This document shows positions 46,582 to 54,509 of a stretch of DNA of 58,410 nucleotides, piece by piece. A model generated the notes under the pieces. That model saw nothing but the letters and a program-made list of their open reading frames with translations, did no database searches and was not told the origin of the DNA. Where the stretch lies: IMG/VR virus record IMGVR_UViG_3300036790_000260, positions 1-58,410 of that record. One strand, 5' to 3'. This DNA is from a virus. Within the stretch, counting starts at the first letter, position 1. Each line of letters starts with the position of its first letter. The translations under genes and the position numbers were made by a program.

Positions 46582-46928
46582 CAAACCGCGACCCCATCAC
46601 CCCGGAACGACTCGCCGAAATCACCGACCAATACGAGGACTTCCCAGACACCCTCGAACTCCTACTCGAACTACTCGCCGTCGGCATGTCCGGCTGGCAG
46701 ATCAACCCCCACGCCCGCGACAGCTGGATCAAACAGCTCACCCTCTACCAAGCCGACCACGTCGCACTCCTCGCCGAAGTCCACCGGCTCACCACCACCA
46801 TCGATCAGATCGCCGCCCTCGAGGTCCACGGAGGCGAATTCATCGACGCCGTCCAGCTCTACGCCATCCTCGACAAGCCCATCCCCGCAACCATCGACCA
46901 CGCCGCCAACCTCAGGGAACAAGCATGA
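46578..46928 (+). CDS. Hypothetical acidic protein
   Basis: This 116-residue protein starts at ATG 46578. It is helical and acidic (LELLLELLAVGMSGWQI, LLAEVHRLTTTIDQIAALEV). Begins with the phrase ITPERLAEITDQYEDFP, which parallels TPERLAEIRAAGDG in the gene at 43673. Function unknown. Confidence 0.55.
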   Translation: MTNRDPITPERLAEITDQYEDFPDTLELLLELLAVGMSGWQINPHARDSWIKQLTLYQADHVALLAEVHRLTTTIDQIAALEVHGGEFIDAVQLYAILDKPIPATIDHAANLREQA

Positions 46929-47152
46929 CAAAACAGGACGACACGGTCAAGACCGCAGATCTCCCCCACCCCTACGCGTGGGCCACCCTCAGCCGCCGCG
47001 TCCTCTGCCCCAACCTCACACCATGCACAGACTGCCTCGCAGCCGACCCCAATGCCATGAGCTCATGGACCTGGACGGAAGCAGACGACCTCCCACCCGT
47101 CCTCGACCACATCCTGCACGCCGCCAACCTCCGCACACAGGAACCGGCATGA
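46925..47152 (+). CDS. Small hypothetical protein
   Basis: This 75-residue protein starts at ATG 46925. It has CPNLTPCTDC in the middle, a short zinc-like cluster, and a helical end. Not recognised. Confidence 0.5.
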   Translation: MTKQDDTVKTADLPHPYAWATLSRRVLCPNLTPCTDCLAADPNAMSSWTWTEADDLPPVLDHILHAANLRTQEPA

Positions 47153-47529
47153 ACGCATACTTCGGACAACCCTGGAACGCACCCATCACCGACGGCCAGC
47201 GCCGCGAGCCCACACCCATCGGCAACCCATGCGCCTGGTGCCAGGTCCCAATCGCCACCGGCGACCAAGGCATCCTCATGGGCGCCATCACCGGAACCCC
47301 CGACAAACCCATGGCCACACGCGTGCCCTACCACCGCGAATGCCTCATGCGCTCCACCATCGGCTCACCCGCACACCTCGACGGCAACTGCACCTGCCGG
47401 GATGGTCACCCGGCGCCCGAGCAGACCCCCCAGGAGATGCGCGCCGAAGCACTCGAAGTCTGGCGCCGCGTCACATCAGGCCAAATCGGGCACTTCAGCA
47501 AACCAGCAGGAGACCCTACCCCCGAGTAA
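47149..47529 (+). CDS. Cys/His-rich hypothetical protein
   Basis: This 126-residue protein starts at ATG 47149. It has CAWCQVPIATGDQG, YHRECLMRSTIG, AHLDGNCTCRDG in order: five Cys and three His in a spacing common to small actinophage zinc proteins. Last gene before the terminase unit. The following 117 bases (47530-47646) hold a possible promoter and no gene. Confidence 0.6.
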   Translation: MNAYFGQPWNAPITDGQRREPTPIGNPCAWCQVPIATGDQGILMGAITGTPDKPMATRVPYHRECLMRSTIGSPAHLDGNCTCRDGHPAPEQTPQEMRAEALEVWRRVTSGQIGHFSKPAGDPTPE

Positions 47530-47546
47530 CCCGCCACACGCGGCAG

Positions 47547-47575
47547 CTGACCCCAACCACCACCACGCCTACACT
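47547..47575 (+). promoter_or_regulatory. Possible promoter of terminase operon
   Basis: CTGACC (47547-47552) and TACACT (47570-47575) are 17 bases apart, in the gap upstream of the small terminase gene. The match is moderate. Confidence 0.35.
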
Positions 47576-47646
47576 GACCGGGAGGGAAACGAAACAGCAT
47601 TCACGCTGACCAGCGACCCCACGAAATGGAAGGGGAGGACAACACC

Positions 47647-48108
47647 ATGACACCCACCCCCACAGACAGCGACGCATCATGCGCCCAATACGACCTCGAC
47701 GTCTGGACCCTCAAACGCCAAGGCCTCTCCTTCCAAGCCGTCGCCGACCGCCTCGGCATGAGCAAAGCCGCAGCGTTCCGCGCATTCGAACGAGCCCAAC
47801 ACAACCTCCCACCCCAAGGCGTCGACGGCTACCGCGCCGAAATGTACGCCCGCATCAACGCCGCCCGCGAGGCCGTGATGGACGTCCTCAACGCACGGCA
47901 CATCACGATCAACAACGGCGTCATCATCCGGGAAGACGGCACACCCGTCCTCGACGACGCGCCCGTCCTCGCCGCGGTAGACCGGCTGGTCAAGTTGGAC
48001 GACCAGGAGGCGAAGCTCCGCGGCGCCTACCCGAAGACCGAGGTCAACCTGAGCGGCGCGCTCAGGTACGAAGTCGTCATCCAGGACACGGCGAACGAGC
48101 AGCCGTGA
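47647..48108 (+). CDS. Terminase small subunit
   Basis: This 153-residue protein starts at ATG 47647, eight bases after GGGGAGG. The N-terminal HTH (WTLKRQGLSFQAVADRLG, MSKAAAFRAFERAQHNL) is followed by a central helix pair (YARINAAREAVMDVLNARHI) and an acidic/beta end. This build is that of DNA-recognising small terminases which choose the packaging site. The large subunit begins 328 bases downstream after two small genes. Confidence 0.75.
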   Translation: MTPTPTDSDASCAQYDLDVWTLKRQGLSFQAVADRLGMSKAAAFRAFERAQHNLPPQGVDGYRAEMYARINAAREAVMDVLNARHITINNGVIIREDGTPVLDDAPVLAAVDRLVKLDDQEAKLRGAYPKTEVNLSGALRYEVVIQDTANEQP

Positions 48109-48179
48109 GCGACGAGGAGCTCGCCGGCACGTGGATCCACCGGTCGCCGCACGACTGCCCGACCTGGGTGCGCGGATGA
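48105..48179 (+). CDS. 24-residue peptide in terminase operon
   Basis: A short frame starts at GTG 48105 (GTGA overlap) and ends at 48179, overlapping the next ATG by four bases. The peptide is MSDEELAGTWIHRSPHDC..., polar with one Cys. Tight overlaps on both sides favour translation. Confidence 0.4.
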   Translation: MSDEELAGTWIHRSPHDCPTWVRG

Positions 48180-48439
48180 GCCTCCGTCGGTGGCCGCCCG
48201 CGCCGCCGCCGCGCGGGCACCGGCAGGCGTGCTCCCACGAACACCGGGTGCCTGTGGAGCTCATACGGTCCGGCGACGTCGTCGCGCAGCTATGCCTGAA
48301 CTGCGATGCCCAGTTGGCGCCTGACTGGATTCCGCGCATGTCCTGGTGCCCATATGGGGAACTCCCAACGTTTCCGCCGGTTCACCCGCTGCCGCCGTAC
48401 GTGCCCGAGCCGGGCCTGACGCGCAGGATCCAAGAATGA
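48176..48439 (+). CDS. Small zinc-finger-like protein
   Basis: This 87-residue protein starts at ATG 48176. It has CSHEHRVPVELI and VVAQLCLNCDAQL; the second motif is repeated in the gene at 54893 as LVAQLCLACDTQL, so the two are related. Between small and large terminase subunits, it may assist packaging, but there is no direct evidence. Confidence 0.6.
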   Translation: MSLRRWPPAPPPRGHRQACSHEHRVPVELIRSGDVVAQLCLNCDAQLAPDWIPRMSWCPYGELPTFPPVHPLPPYVPEPGLTRRIQE

Positions 48440-49755
48440 CCGCGGGCGCGCCGACGATCGTGCAGTTCGAAGCGCGCGGCGCCGTCGCCAAGGCCTTCAG
48501 ATCGCAGGACGGCGAAGTCCTACTGTCGGGCGCCGCCGGAACAGGCAAGAGCGTCGGCGCCCTCATGAAGGTGCACCTCGCGATGCTCGACCACCCCGGC
48601 GCCCGCGCACTCGTCCTGCGCAAGACACACGCGTCGCTGACCGCCTCCACGCTGGTCACCTACCGGCAGCACGTCGCGGCCGAAGCCCTCGCATCCGGGA
48701 TCGTGAAGTACTACGGCGGATCCGGCGAAGAGCCCGCCGCATACCGGTTCTCGAACAAGTCCGCCGTCGTGGTCGGCGGCCTGGACCGCGCCAGCCGGCT
48801 GCTGTCGACCGAGTACGACATCGTGTTCGTCGACGAGGCCACGGAGACGACCGCGGAAGACCTCGACACGATCGTGACCCGGCTGCGGCACGGCGTGATG
48901 CCCTACCAGCAGCTCCTCATGAGCACCAACCCCGGAAGCCCCACCCACCACCTGAAGATGCGCGCGGACGCGGGCCGCTGCAAGCTCTTCTACTCGCGGC
49001 ACGAAGACAACCCGCGCATGTACCAGAACGGCGCGTGGACGCCGTACGGGCTGACCTACCTCGCCCGGCTCGAAACCCTCACCGGGGCCCGCTACCAGCG
49101 GATGCGGTGGGGCAAGTGGGTGAGCGCCGAGGGCCTGATCTACGAGGACTTCGACCCGTCGGTGCACATCGTCGACCGGTTCCCGCTCCCGGAGGGCGCG
49201 ACCACCTGGGTGACGGTGGACTTCGGCTTCAACCATCCCTTCGTGGCGCAGGTGTGGTTCGAGGACGGGGACGGCCGGCTGTTCCTGGTGCGGGAGATCT
49301 TCGCGACCGGCGGCCTGGTCGAGGACCATGCGCGGCGGTTGAAGGCGCTGCTGGCCGAGATGGGGATCCGGCCGCGTGCGGTGATCTGCGACCACGACGC
49401 CGAAGACCGGGCCACCCTGGAACGCCACCTGGGGATGGGGACTTCGGCGGCGCACAAGTCGGTGAGCGACGGCATTCAGGCGGTGCAGTCCCGGCTGCGG
49501 GTGCAGGGGGACGGCCGGGCGCGGCTGTTCTTGATGCGGGACGCGGTGGTGAAGCGGGATCCGGTGTTGGTGGAGGCGTCGCGGCCGGCGTGTACGGAGG
49601 AGGAGTTTCCGTCGTATGTGTGGGCGATCAAGCCGGGGGGGGATTTGAAGGAGGAGCCGGTGAAGGAGATGGATGACGGGATGGACGCGCTGCGGTACAT
49701 GGTGGCTGAGCGTGATCTGGGTGCGCAGCCCCGCTACCGGTCGTTCCGGTACTAG
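48436..49755 (+). CDS. Terminase large subunit
   Basis: This 439-residue protein starts at ATG 48436. ATPase domain: Walker A LSGAAGTGKSV (31-39), Walker B YDIVFVDEA (Asp133/Glu134) and coupling motif LLMSTNP (163-166). Nuclease domain: VTVDFGF (Asp262), VICDHD (Asp319) and a late MDDGMDALRY acid. This is the motor and nuclease that packs DNA into the head. Its position 9 kb before the portal on the circular map, with a divergent block between, is uncommon. Its TAG stop overlaps a convergent CTA stop by three bases. Confidence 0.92.
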   Translation: MTAGAPTIVQFEARGAVAKAFRSQDGEVLLSGAAGTGKSVGALMKVHLAMLDHPGARALVLRKTHASLTASTLVTYRQHVAAEALASGIVKYYGGSGEEPAAYRFSNKSAVVVGGLDRASRLLSTEYDIVFVDEATETTAEDLDTIVTRLRHGVMPYQQLLMSTNPGSPTHHLKMRADAGRCKLFYSRHEDNPRMYQNGAWTPYGLTYLARLETLTGARYQRMRWGKWVSAEGLIYEDFDPSVHIVDRFPLPEGATTWVTVDFGFNHPFVAQVWFEDGDGRLFLVREIFATGGLVEDHARRLKALLAEMGIRPRAVICDHDAEDRATLERHLGMGTSAAHKSVSDGIQAVQSRLRVQGDGRARLFLMRDAVVKRDPVLVEASRPACTEEEFPSYVWAIKPGGDLKEEPVKEMDDGMDALRYMVAERDLGAQPRYRSFRY

Positions 49756-49979
49756 CCCGCACGGAAATTCCCGATCACATGCCCCGAAGGACCGTCCGAC
49801 GCGACCTCCTCGCACTTCAGGTTGCCGCCGTCCGCCTGGAAGCCGTTGTAGTCGCCGAACGGCGGCGTGCCCGTCGTAGCGATCGTCATCGCCTCTTCGG
49901 CGTCTGCGGCGCGCAGGAGCACGGCCTTGAACTCGTCGTAGCCGCATTCGTCGGTCCGGGTGATCAGGAACAGGGGCAT
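49752..49979 (-). CDS. Small hypothetical protein convergent with terminase
   Basis: This 75-residue protein starts at ATG 49979. It reads as alpha/beta (MPLFLITRTDECGYDEFKAV, LLRAADAEEAMTIATTG, GGNLKCEEVASDG). The pattern 'LIT-R-x-x-x-x-x-x-Y-D-x-F-x-A-x-V-x-A-x-D-x-E-A' resembles a small actinobacterial/phage family without known role. It is downstream of the HTH gene on the same strand. Confidence 0.6.
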   Translation of the reverse strand: MPLFLITRTDECGYDEFKAVLLRAADAEEAMTIATTGTPPFGDYNGFQADGGNLKCEEVASDGPSGHVIGNFRAG

Positions 49980-49990
49980 CGTAGATCTCC

Positions 49991-50554
49991 TTAGGCTGCG
50001 AGCAGGTGTGCGGTGCGCTTGTATGCGCGTGCGCCGGCCTCGAGGTCGGTCACGTCCGTGTACTTCATGGTGTGCCAGATCCGTCCGCGGAGGATGACGC
50101 GTCCGCCGTGTTCGGGCTCGGTGTGGTGGGTGGCGCGGTACTGCTTGGCGACGGCGCGGCCGAACGCGGACTCGTACTTGGCGATGAATTCGTCGTCGAG
50201 GCCGAGGGAGACGAGGTAGTCGCGGGCGAGGGTGCGTCCGGAGTTGGCGCAGGCGATGCGGGCGCGCTGGTGGTGGTCTATGACGCGGGCGGCGTGCTCG
50301 ATGGCGGTGCGGCGTGCCTGGGTGCGGGCTGCGGTGCGGCGTGCGGCGCGGCTGGTGCGGGGTGCGCGGTGCTTGCCGGGGTGGGGGCGGTCGGTGGTGG
50401 GGCGGATGAGTCGGGCGATGGTGGAGGTGCGGATCGTCCAGCGGCGGCCGGTCTTGACGGCGGTGAGTAGGCCGGTGCGGCACCAGGTGGCGATGGTGTG
50501 TGCGGTGGTGTGGAGGAGGGTGGCGGCTTCGTGGGTGGTTCGGGTCTGCGTCAT
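49991..50554 (-). CDS. HTH protein (excisionase-like N-terminus), divergent switch
   Basis: This 187-residue protein starts at ATG 50554. N-terminal HTH_17-like domain (HEAATLLHTTAHTIATWCRT, GLLTAVKTGRRWTI) is followed by an Arg/Ala/Thr basic linker and a C-terminal part with Cys and helix (ANSGRTLARDYLVSLGLDDE, SAFGRAVAKQYRATH, KYTDVTDLEAGARAYKRTAH). Start appears leaderless: TACGAT is six bases upstream. Divergent from an RHH-like gene, it may be half of a regulatory switch. Confidence 0.7.
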   Translation of the reverse strand: MTQTRTTHEAATLLHTTAHTIATWCRTGLLTAVKTGRRWTIRTSTIARLIRPTTDRPHPGKHRAPRTSRAARRTAARTQARRTAIEHAARVIDHHQRARIACANSGRTLARDYLVSLGLDDEFIAKYESAFGRAVAKQYRATHHTEPEHGGRVILRGRIWHTMKYTDVTDLEAGARAYKRTAHLLAA

Positions 50555-50560
50555 GACTCC

Positions 50561-50620
50561 ATCGTAGGGCAAGTCATGCAACTGCACAAGGTTGTGTCCA
50601 TGCGGAATAAGGACTACCTT
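50561..50620. promoter_or_regulatory. Divergent promoter pair with central palindrome
   Basis: Minus promoter: TTGTGC (50584-50589) with TACGAT (50561-50566), spacing 17. Plus promoter: TTGTGT (50592-50597) with TACCTT (50615-50620), spacing 17. The two -35 boxes lie back to back and form CACAA-GG-TTGTG (50585-50596). Both transcripts would start at or next to the start codons. Confidence 0.65.
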
Positions 50621-50627
50621 CATGACC

Positions 50628-50849
50628 ATGGCAACCACGCCCCGCTACATCTCCGCCAACCTCACCCCCCACGCCGCCACCGCACTCCGCGACCTAAGCG
50701 CCGCAATGACCATCCAGAAAGGACACCGCGTCACCACCTCCCAACTCATCACCGCACTCGTCGGCCTCGGCCAGAAAGACCACACCGCACTCCTCACCGA
50801 ACTCAGCCGCCGCACCGTCGTGCTCGACGACGAAGAGGACGCCTCATGA
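50628..50849 (+). CDS. Ribbon-helix-helix-like small protein
   Basis: This 73-residue protein is read from ATG 50628, seven bases after the -10; ATG 50622 is possible. RYISANLTPHAATALRDLSA and HRVTTSQLITALVGLG follow the strand-helix-helix pattern of CopG/ParD-type DNA-binding proteins. The acidic end (VLDDEEDAS) overlaps the next gene. Likely a regulator acting at the divergent palindrome just upstream. Confidence 0.65.
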   Translation: MATTPRYISANLTPHAATALRDLSAAMTIQKGHRVTTSQLITALVGLGQKDHTALLTELSRRTVVLDDEEDAS

Positions 50850-51250
50850 AGACCACCTACGAGCTGCTCTCCCGCTCCAACCCCAACCGCGGGTTCACCG
50901 ACCGGCACGGCACCTTCGACACCAGGCTCGAAGCCGCCCGCGCCGTCACCAACCCCCAGGACTGGAAGATCAGCCCGAACCCCGGCTACTGGTACACCGG
51001 GCCGCGCCCCGACGGCGAATGGCTGATCGCCGAGCGCGCTGTTCCCGAGAACATCGAGGAGCGCGTCGAGCTGGCGCTCGAACTGTGCGCCTCCTTCGGG
51101 CAGACCGATGGCGACCACCACAAGATGTGGGTGATCGATCAGACGGTGCGGCTGCTGACCGGCGACGCCTATGAGGAGTGGCTGGTGGACTTCCGGGCTG
51201 GCGAGGATGGCCCGGACACGTACACGTGGGATGAAGGGATCGCACCGTGA
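50846..51250 (+). CDS. Hypothetical protein
   Basis: This 134-residue protein starts at ATG 50846. It has a beta/aromatic N-terminus (FTDRHGTFDTRLEAARAVTN, YWYTGPRPDGEWLIAERAVP) and a long helix (ERVELALELCASFGQTDGDH, HKMWVIDQTVRLLTGDAYEE). Same design occurs as small actinophage proteins. Unknown role. Confidence 0.6.
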   Translation: MKTTYELLSRSNPNRGFTDRHGTFDTRLEAARAVTNPQDWKISPNPGYWYTGPRPDGEWLIAERAVPENIEERVELALELCASFGQTDGDHHKMWVIDQTVRLLTGDAYEEWLVDFRAGEDGPDTYTWDEGIAP

Positions 51251-51471
51251 CGATCATGCGCGTCGCCGTCCGTAACGGCTACGTCCTGACCTACGACACC
51301 GACGACGTCGAGGACCTCACCTTCGCGGTCCCGATAGACGTCATCGACCTGACCCAGCCCGAGGATCTGTACTTCACCCGCGGGCCGGGCCGGGTTCACC
51401 TCGACTTGCACATCGACTTCAAGGACGGCAAGCGCCCCATCTGGATCACCGACGAGGAGCACCCGGAATGA
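51247..51471 (+). CDS. Small hypothetical protein
   Basis: This 74-residue protein starts at GTG 51247. Beta-rich with VAVRNGYVLTYDTDDVEDLT and VHLDLHIDFKDGKRPIWITD. Not recognised. Confidence 0.5.
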   Translation: MTIMRVAVRNGYVLTYDTDDVEDLTFAVPIDVIDLTQPEDLYFTRGPGRVHLDLHIDFKDGKRPIWITDEEHPE

Positions 51472-51629
51472 GGGTCGGTCTCGGGTTCGGTGTCGGGCCG
51501 CTCCGGTTCTGGGTGCCCCTCGCATCCACCCGACGCCGGTCGCACCGCGAGTACTGGACCCACAACGGCTGCGGTATCCATCACACGCGGCAGGACACCG
51601 CCGACCGATGCCGCAACGGGAGAACCTGA
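51468..51629 (+). CDS. 53-residue basic protein
   Basis: The frame starts at ATG 51468 (ATGA overlap) and ends at 51629, where it shares one base with the next start. It is basic, with a Gly-rich strand (MRVGLGFGVGPLRFWVPL) of a kind seen in very small actinophage proteins, and one possible Cys/His set. Not recognised. Confidence 0.5.
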   Translation: MRVGLGFGVGPLRFWVPLASTRRRSHREYWTHNGCGIHHTRQDTADRCRNGRT

Positions 51630-51841
51630 TGCGGGTGATCACGGATTGGCTCACCGCCCAAGGCCGTACCCGCTTCATCGCGGGCGACATGCTGCCCACC
51701 GGCGTCCGCGCGGCCCTGGGGGAGCTTCTGTACGAACACTGGCGTGCCATCGGGTTCCAACAACCCTTCCACGCGGACGAGCTGATCACCGCAGTTCAGG
51801 CCAACGCCGCACTCGACTGGAAGGAAACAGCCGATGCCTAA
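51629..51841 (+). CDS. Small hypothetical protein
   Basis: This 70-residue protein is read from ATG 51629, with CGGGAG as ribosome-binding site; ATG 51608 is possible. Helical (LTAQGRTRFIAGDMLPTGVR, ADELITAVQANAALDW). Not recognised. Confidence 0.5.
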   Translation: MRVITDWLTAQGRTRFIAGDMLPTGVRAALGELLYEHWRAIGFQQPFHADELITAVQANAALDWKETADA

Positions 51842-52031
51842 AATCCTATCCGTGGCATGGCGATATGCCATCTGCCTCCTCGGGGGCGGCGCGGCCGGCG
51901 TTCTAACTGCAGCGAACTGGCCCAACCCGGACAGCGTTGCCGCAGGCGCACTTCTCGGCGTAGGCGGCATCGTCATCGGCCATGTTCTCGGCATGTGGTG
52001 GGCATCCTCATGGGCCGAAGGAAACAGCTGA
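51834..52031 (+). CDS. Small two-span membrane protein
   Basis: This 65-residue protein starts at ATG 51834. Two hydrophobic helices (YAICLLGGGAAGVLTAANW and ALLGVGGIVIGHVLGMWWA) are separated by NPDS. Could be a membrane-acting early protein. Not recognised. Confidence 0.55.
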   Translation: MPKILSVAWRYAICLLGGGAAGVLTAANWPNPDSVAAGALLGVGGIVIGHVLGMWWASSWAEGNS

Positions 52032-52258
52032 TGCCTGAGACGAGCAAGTACATGCCGTTCCAGCGCTGCGGCTATACCGTCTGCTACGTCCATCCGGCCT
52101 TCAAGGAAGACTTCCCACGCGTGCGCGTCGCGAAGGGCCTATGGGCCATCTACCTCGATGCGGCGCACTACGACGAGGACCTGGCCGACGATGAGGTGTT
52201 CGGGCCGTTCATGGACGCGTGCTTTGCCGACGCCAAGCGCGAACAGGCCGCACCGTGA
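52031..52258 (+). CDS. Small hypothetical protein
   Basis: This 75-residue protein starts at ATG 52031. Aromatic/acidic sequence (YAIYLDAAHYDEDL-type end after VAKGLWAIY). Not recognised. Confidence 0.5.
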   Translation: MPETSKYMPFQRCGYTVCYVHPAFKEDFPRVRVAKGLWAIYLDAAHYDEDLADDEVFGPFMDACFADAKREQAAP

Positions 52259-52304
52259 CCCCCACCTCCCGCACAACCATCCCGCCCTCACCAGGAGCAA
52301 GCCG

Positions 52305-52544
52305 ATGACGCCGCGCACCGCTGAGGAATGCCGCGAGCAGCTCCTCGCCTCCATCCACGAGGTAGGCGGCGAATGGACCGGCTCGAAAGTCGCACGCTGG
52401 TGGAACCTGCGCTACGGCACCGAGATCACGCGTTGGCGCGGCGAACGCCACCTGTGGATCCTCGCCGCGGACCGCCACATCGTGCAGACCCGGCCGCCGC
52501 GCGGCCGCACCTTCATCACCAACCCCGACCAGGAGCCATCGTGA
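52305..52544 (+). CDS. Small hypothetical, possibly DNA-binding
   Basis: This 79-residue protein starts at ATG 52305 after AGGAGC. CREQLLASIHEVGGEWTGSK and VARWWNLRYGTEITRWRGER may form a helix-turn-helix-like unit with many Arg/Trp. Not recognised with certainty. Confidence 0.5.
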   Translation: MTPRTAEECREQLLASIHEVGGEWTGSKVARWWNLRYGTEITRWRGERHLWILAADRHIVQTRPPRGRTFITNPDQEPS

Positions 52545-53053
52545 CCGAGCCCGGCGTTTTCGAACGCATCGCCACCGCCCTCGAAACCATCGCCACCACC
52601 CTCACCGGCGAAACCCCCAGCGCCCGCACACCGCGGGCGCCCGACGCCGCCGACGCCCGGTTCGAATGGGAGCCAGCCACCGAACACGCCCCGCTGCCCA
52701 CGCTGCCGGAGCCCACCCCGCCGGAAGAGCGCTGCGGGTTCCTCATCGAGCAGTACACGCATCCGCTGGACCGTTCCACGATCATCACCCAGATCTCGAA
52801 AGCCGGGGCGAGCGTGCTGCTCGACCGCGAGGAAGCCGCGCGGCTGGCCGCCCTGGGCGACGAGGAGTTCACCACGACCATGGCCACGCGCCTGGCGGAA
52901 GTGCTCGCGGAACGCCACCGTGAGGCGCGTGCGGCCGCGCCCGACCCGGCCGTGGCGTCCTTGGCGTCCGACGTCTCGGATGAGGAGCGCGAGCGTGAGT
53001 GGGCGCGCACAGCGACCGGTGCCCGAACAGACGGGGACAATGGCCGTGGCTGA
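52541..53053 (+). CDS. Hypothetical protein, Pro-linker type
   Basis: This 170-residue protein starts at GTG 52541. A short N-terminal helix (FERIATALETIATTLTGE), a Pro/Ala/Glu linker, and an alpha/beta end (CGFLIEQYTHPLDRSTIITQ, VLLDREEAARLAALGDEEFT). Not recognised. Confidence 0.5.
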   Translation: MTEPGVFERIATALETIATTLTGETPSARTPRAPDAADARFEWEPATEHAPLPTLPEPTPPEERCGFLIEQYTHPLDRSTIITQISKAGASVLLDREEAARLAALGDEEFTTTMATRLAEVLAERHREARAAAPDPAVASLASDVSDEEREREWARTATGARTDGDNGRG

Positions 53054-53321
53054 CTACCTGTACGTCCTCGCCAAAACCGTGGCCTCCTTCGCGGCCTGGT
53101 GTCGCGACCACGGCTTTTCTCCCAACGACCCGCGGCTACTACGGCTCATTCCGCCCGACTGCAACAGGCTCCTCGGGACGTCCGGTATCAGATATGTGTA
53201 TGCGGATGCCGATCCGGAGTGCAGGAACGCGTTCGACGTGATGCTTGAGGTGCGCGGGGCAGTCGAGTTGACCGGGGAAGAAGCTGTTGCGTGGCTGGAC
53301 GACGGTGGCACTCGTGTCTGA
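53040..53321 (+). CDS. Small hypothetical protein
   Basis: This 93-residue protein starts at ATG 53040, overlapping the previous gene by 14 bases. LYVLAKTVASFAAWCRDHGF and IRYVYADADPECRNAFDVML suggest a compact alpha/beta fold. Not recognised. Confidence 0.5.
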   Translation: MAVADYLYVLAKTVASFAAWCRDHGFSPNDPRLLRLIPPDCNRLLGTSGIRYVYADADPECRNAFDVMLEVRGAVELTGEEAVAWLDDGGTRV

Positions 53322-53697
53322 CCTGGTGGCGTTCCTCACCGCACGCTACGACGAGCGCCAGTACGCGGCCGAAGCGGCCGAGCGCACGGGCCGCTGGGAA
53401 GACCTGGCATGGCCCGGCTCGTACGGCATCATCGAGGTGGTGGCGACCGAGCACATCCTCGCGTGGTCGCCCAAGTTCGTGCTCGCCGACATCGCATCCA
53501 AGCGGGCCCTGATTCAGCTCGCCTTCCGATATGCCGCCGATTTCGACCGGCGATCGGGATGCGGCCACACGGTCGAGCAGATCGCTACCGGAGCGTGCCC
53601 CTTCGTTGGCGAAATGGAATCGATGGATCTCCTGCGCATGCTCGCTGCGCCGTACGCGGAGCATCCGGACTATCAGCGGGAATGGGCGGTCGCGTGA
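53314..53697 (+). CDS. DUF6221-like protein, copy 1
   Basis: This 127-residue protein is read from GTG 53314 (GTG 53305 possible). It starts SDLVAFLTARYDERQYAAEA, has KFVLADIASKRALIQLAFRY and ends LLRMLAAPYAEHPDYQREW, the DUF6221 layout (DL-x-x-F-L-x-A-R-x-D-E ... A-x-P-Y-x-x-H-P-D-Y). The family is widespread in Streptomyces and their phages with no known function. The next gene is a second copy. Confidence 0.7.
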   Translation: MSDLVAFLTARYDERQYAAEAAERTGRWEDLAWPGSYGIIEVVATEHILAWSPKFVLADIASKRALIQLAFRYAADFDRRSGCGHTVEQIATGACPFVGEMESMDLLRMLAAPYAEHPDYQREWAVA

Positions 53698-54113
53698 TGG
53701 ACCTGACCGAGTTCTTGACCGCACGCTACGACGAAGAGGCGGTCGCGCTCAAGCGGATCGAGGATCACAGCGAGCCGTGGCGCGGCGAGTGGGTCATCAA
53801 GGCGTCCACGCTATACACGTACAACGGCTGGTGCCTGGCAGTGACGGCCCGTGGCTACCCGATGGATCCGCAGGTGCTCGCTCACATCGTCCGCTACGAC
53901 CCGTCCCGCGTCGCGGCTGAGCTCAACGCCAAGCGGGAGATCCTCACGCTGCACGCGCCCTTCCCCAACGACCGCGATGGCTTCATCTGCGACCGGTGTG
54001 GCAGCGGCGAGCCGTACGAATACCCGGTCGACTGGCCGTGCACCACGGTCAAGCTGCTGGCTTCCGTCTACAGCGGGCACCCGGACTTCGACCCGGCATG
54101 GAGGACCGAATGA
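53697..54113 (+). CDS. DUF6221-like protein, copy 2
   Basis: This 138-residue protein starts at ATG 53697. It repeats MDLTEFLTARYDEEAVALKR, then HIVRYDPSRVAAELNAKREI, a Cys cluster CDRCGSGEPYEYPVDWPCTT and LLASVYSGHPDFDPAW. The extra CxxC...C is the full family form, so copy 1 may be the reduced one. Function unknown. Confidence 0.75.
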   Translation: MDLTEFLTARYDEEAVALKRIEDHSEPWRGEWVIKASTLYTYNGWCLAVTARGYPMDPQVLAHIVRYDPSRVAAELNAKREILTLHAPFPNDRDGFICDRCGSGEPYEYPVDWPCTTVKLLASVYSGHPDFDPAWRTE

Positions 54114-54307
54114 GCGCCCCGTTGAACCTCACCCCCGAGCAGCTCCACCAGCTCGCTACCGCGCTGGAACGCCTGACCGAGATCACCAAGGACACCGACG
54201 TGAGTTTCACCTCGCACGGCGAGCTTTCCGCGGAGATCGGCGACAGCAACCTGCAGGTCTGGCACAACGGTGAGCAGTACGTGGTGAAGGACTGTAATGG
54301 CCGCTGA
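54110..54307 (+). CDS. Small hypothetical protein
   Basis: This 65-residue protein starts at ATG 54110. Helix (LTPEQLHQLATALERLTEIT) and short beta end (SNLQVWHNGEQYVVKDC). Not recognised. Confidence 0.5.
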   Translation: MSAPLNLTPEQLHQLATALERLTEITKDTDVSFTSHGELSAEIGDSNLQVWHNGEQYVVKDCNGR

Positions 54308-54509
54308 GAACCTCGACTGGTTGTGGTGGTTCCTAGGCGTGCTTGCCGTCCTGGGGGCGGTGAGCTTCGTGCGCGGGTATTGGTCCGGTGTGAAGCCGCA
54401 CTGGCCAGAGATCCGGACGGAACTCCGGCTGCTCCGTGTGGAGCTCCGTGAGCGGCGTGCGGATCGGCGTGTGGTGAAGCGGATCGAGAGGATAAAACGC
54501 CATGGCTGA
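54297..54509 (+). CDS. Small membrane protein with basic tail
   Basis: This 70-residue protein starts at ATG 54297, overlapping the previous gene by 11 bases. One hydrophobic helix (LDWLWWFLGVLAVLGAVSFV) and a basic amphipathic tail (RVELRERRADRRVVKRIERI). May be membrane-anchored and bind acid partners. Not recognised. Confidence 0.55.
   Translation: MAAENLDWLWWFLGVLAVLGAVSFVRGYWSGVKPHWPEIRTELRLLRVELRERRADRRVVKRIERIKRHG

Noticed and set aside
47402-47650. Plus-strand frame of 82 codons overlapping the gene at 47149 and the terminase leader
   Set aside because: It overlaps a better gene in another frame, has no ribosome-binding site and low-complexity composition.
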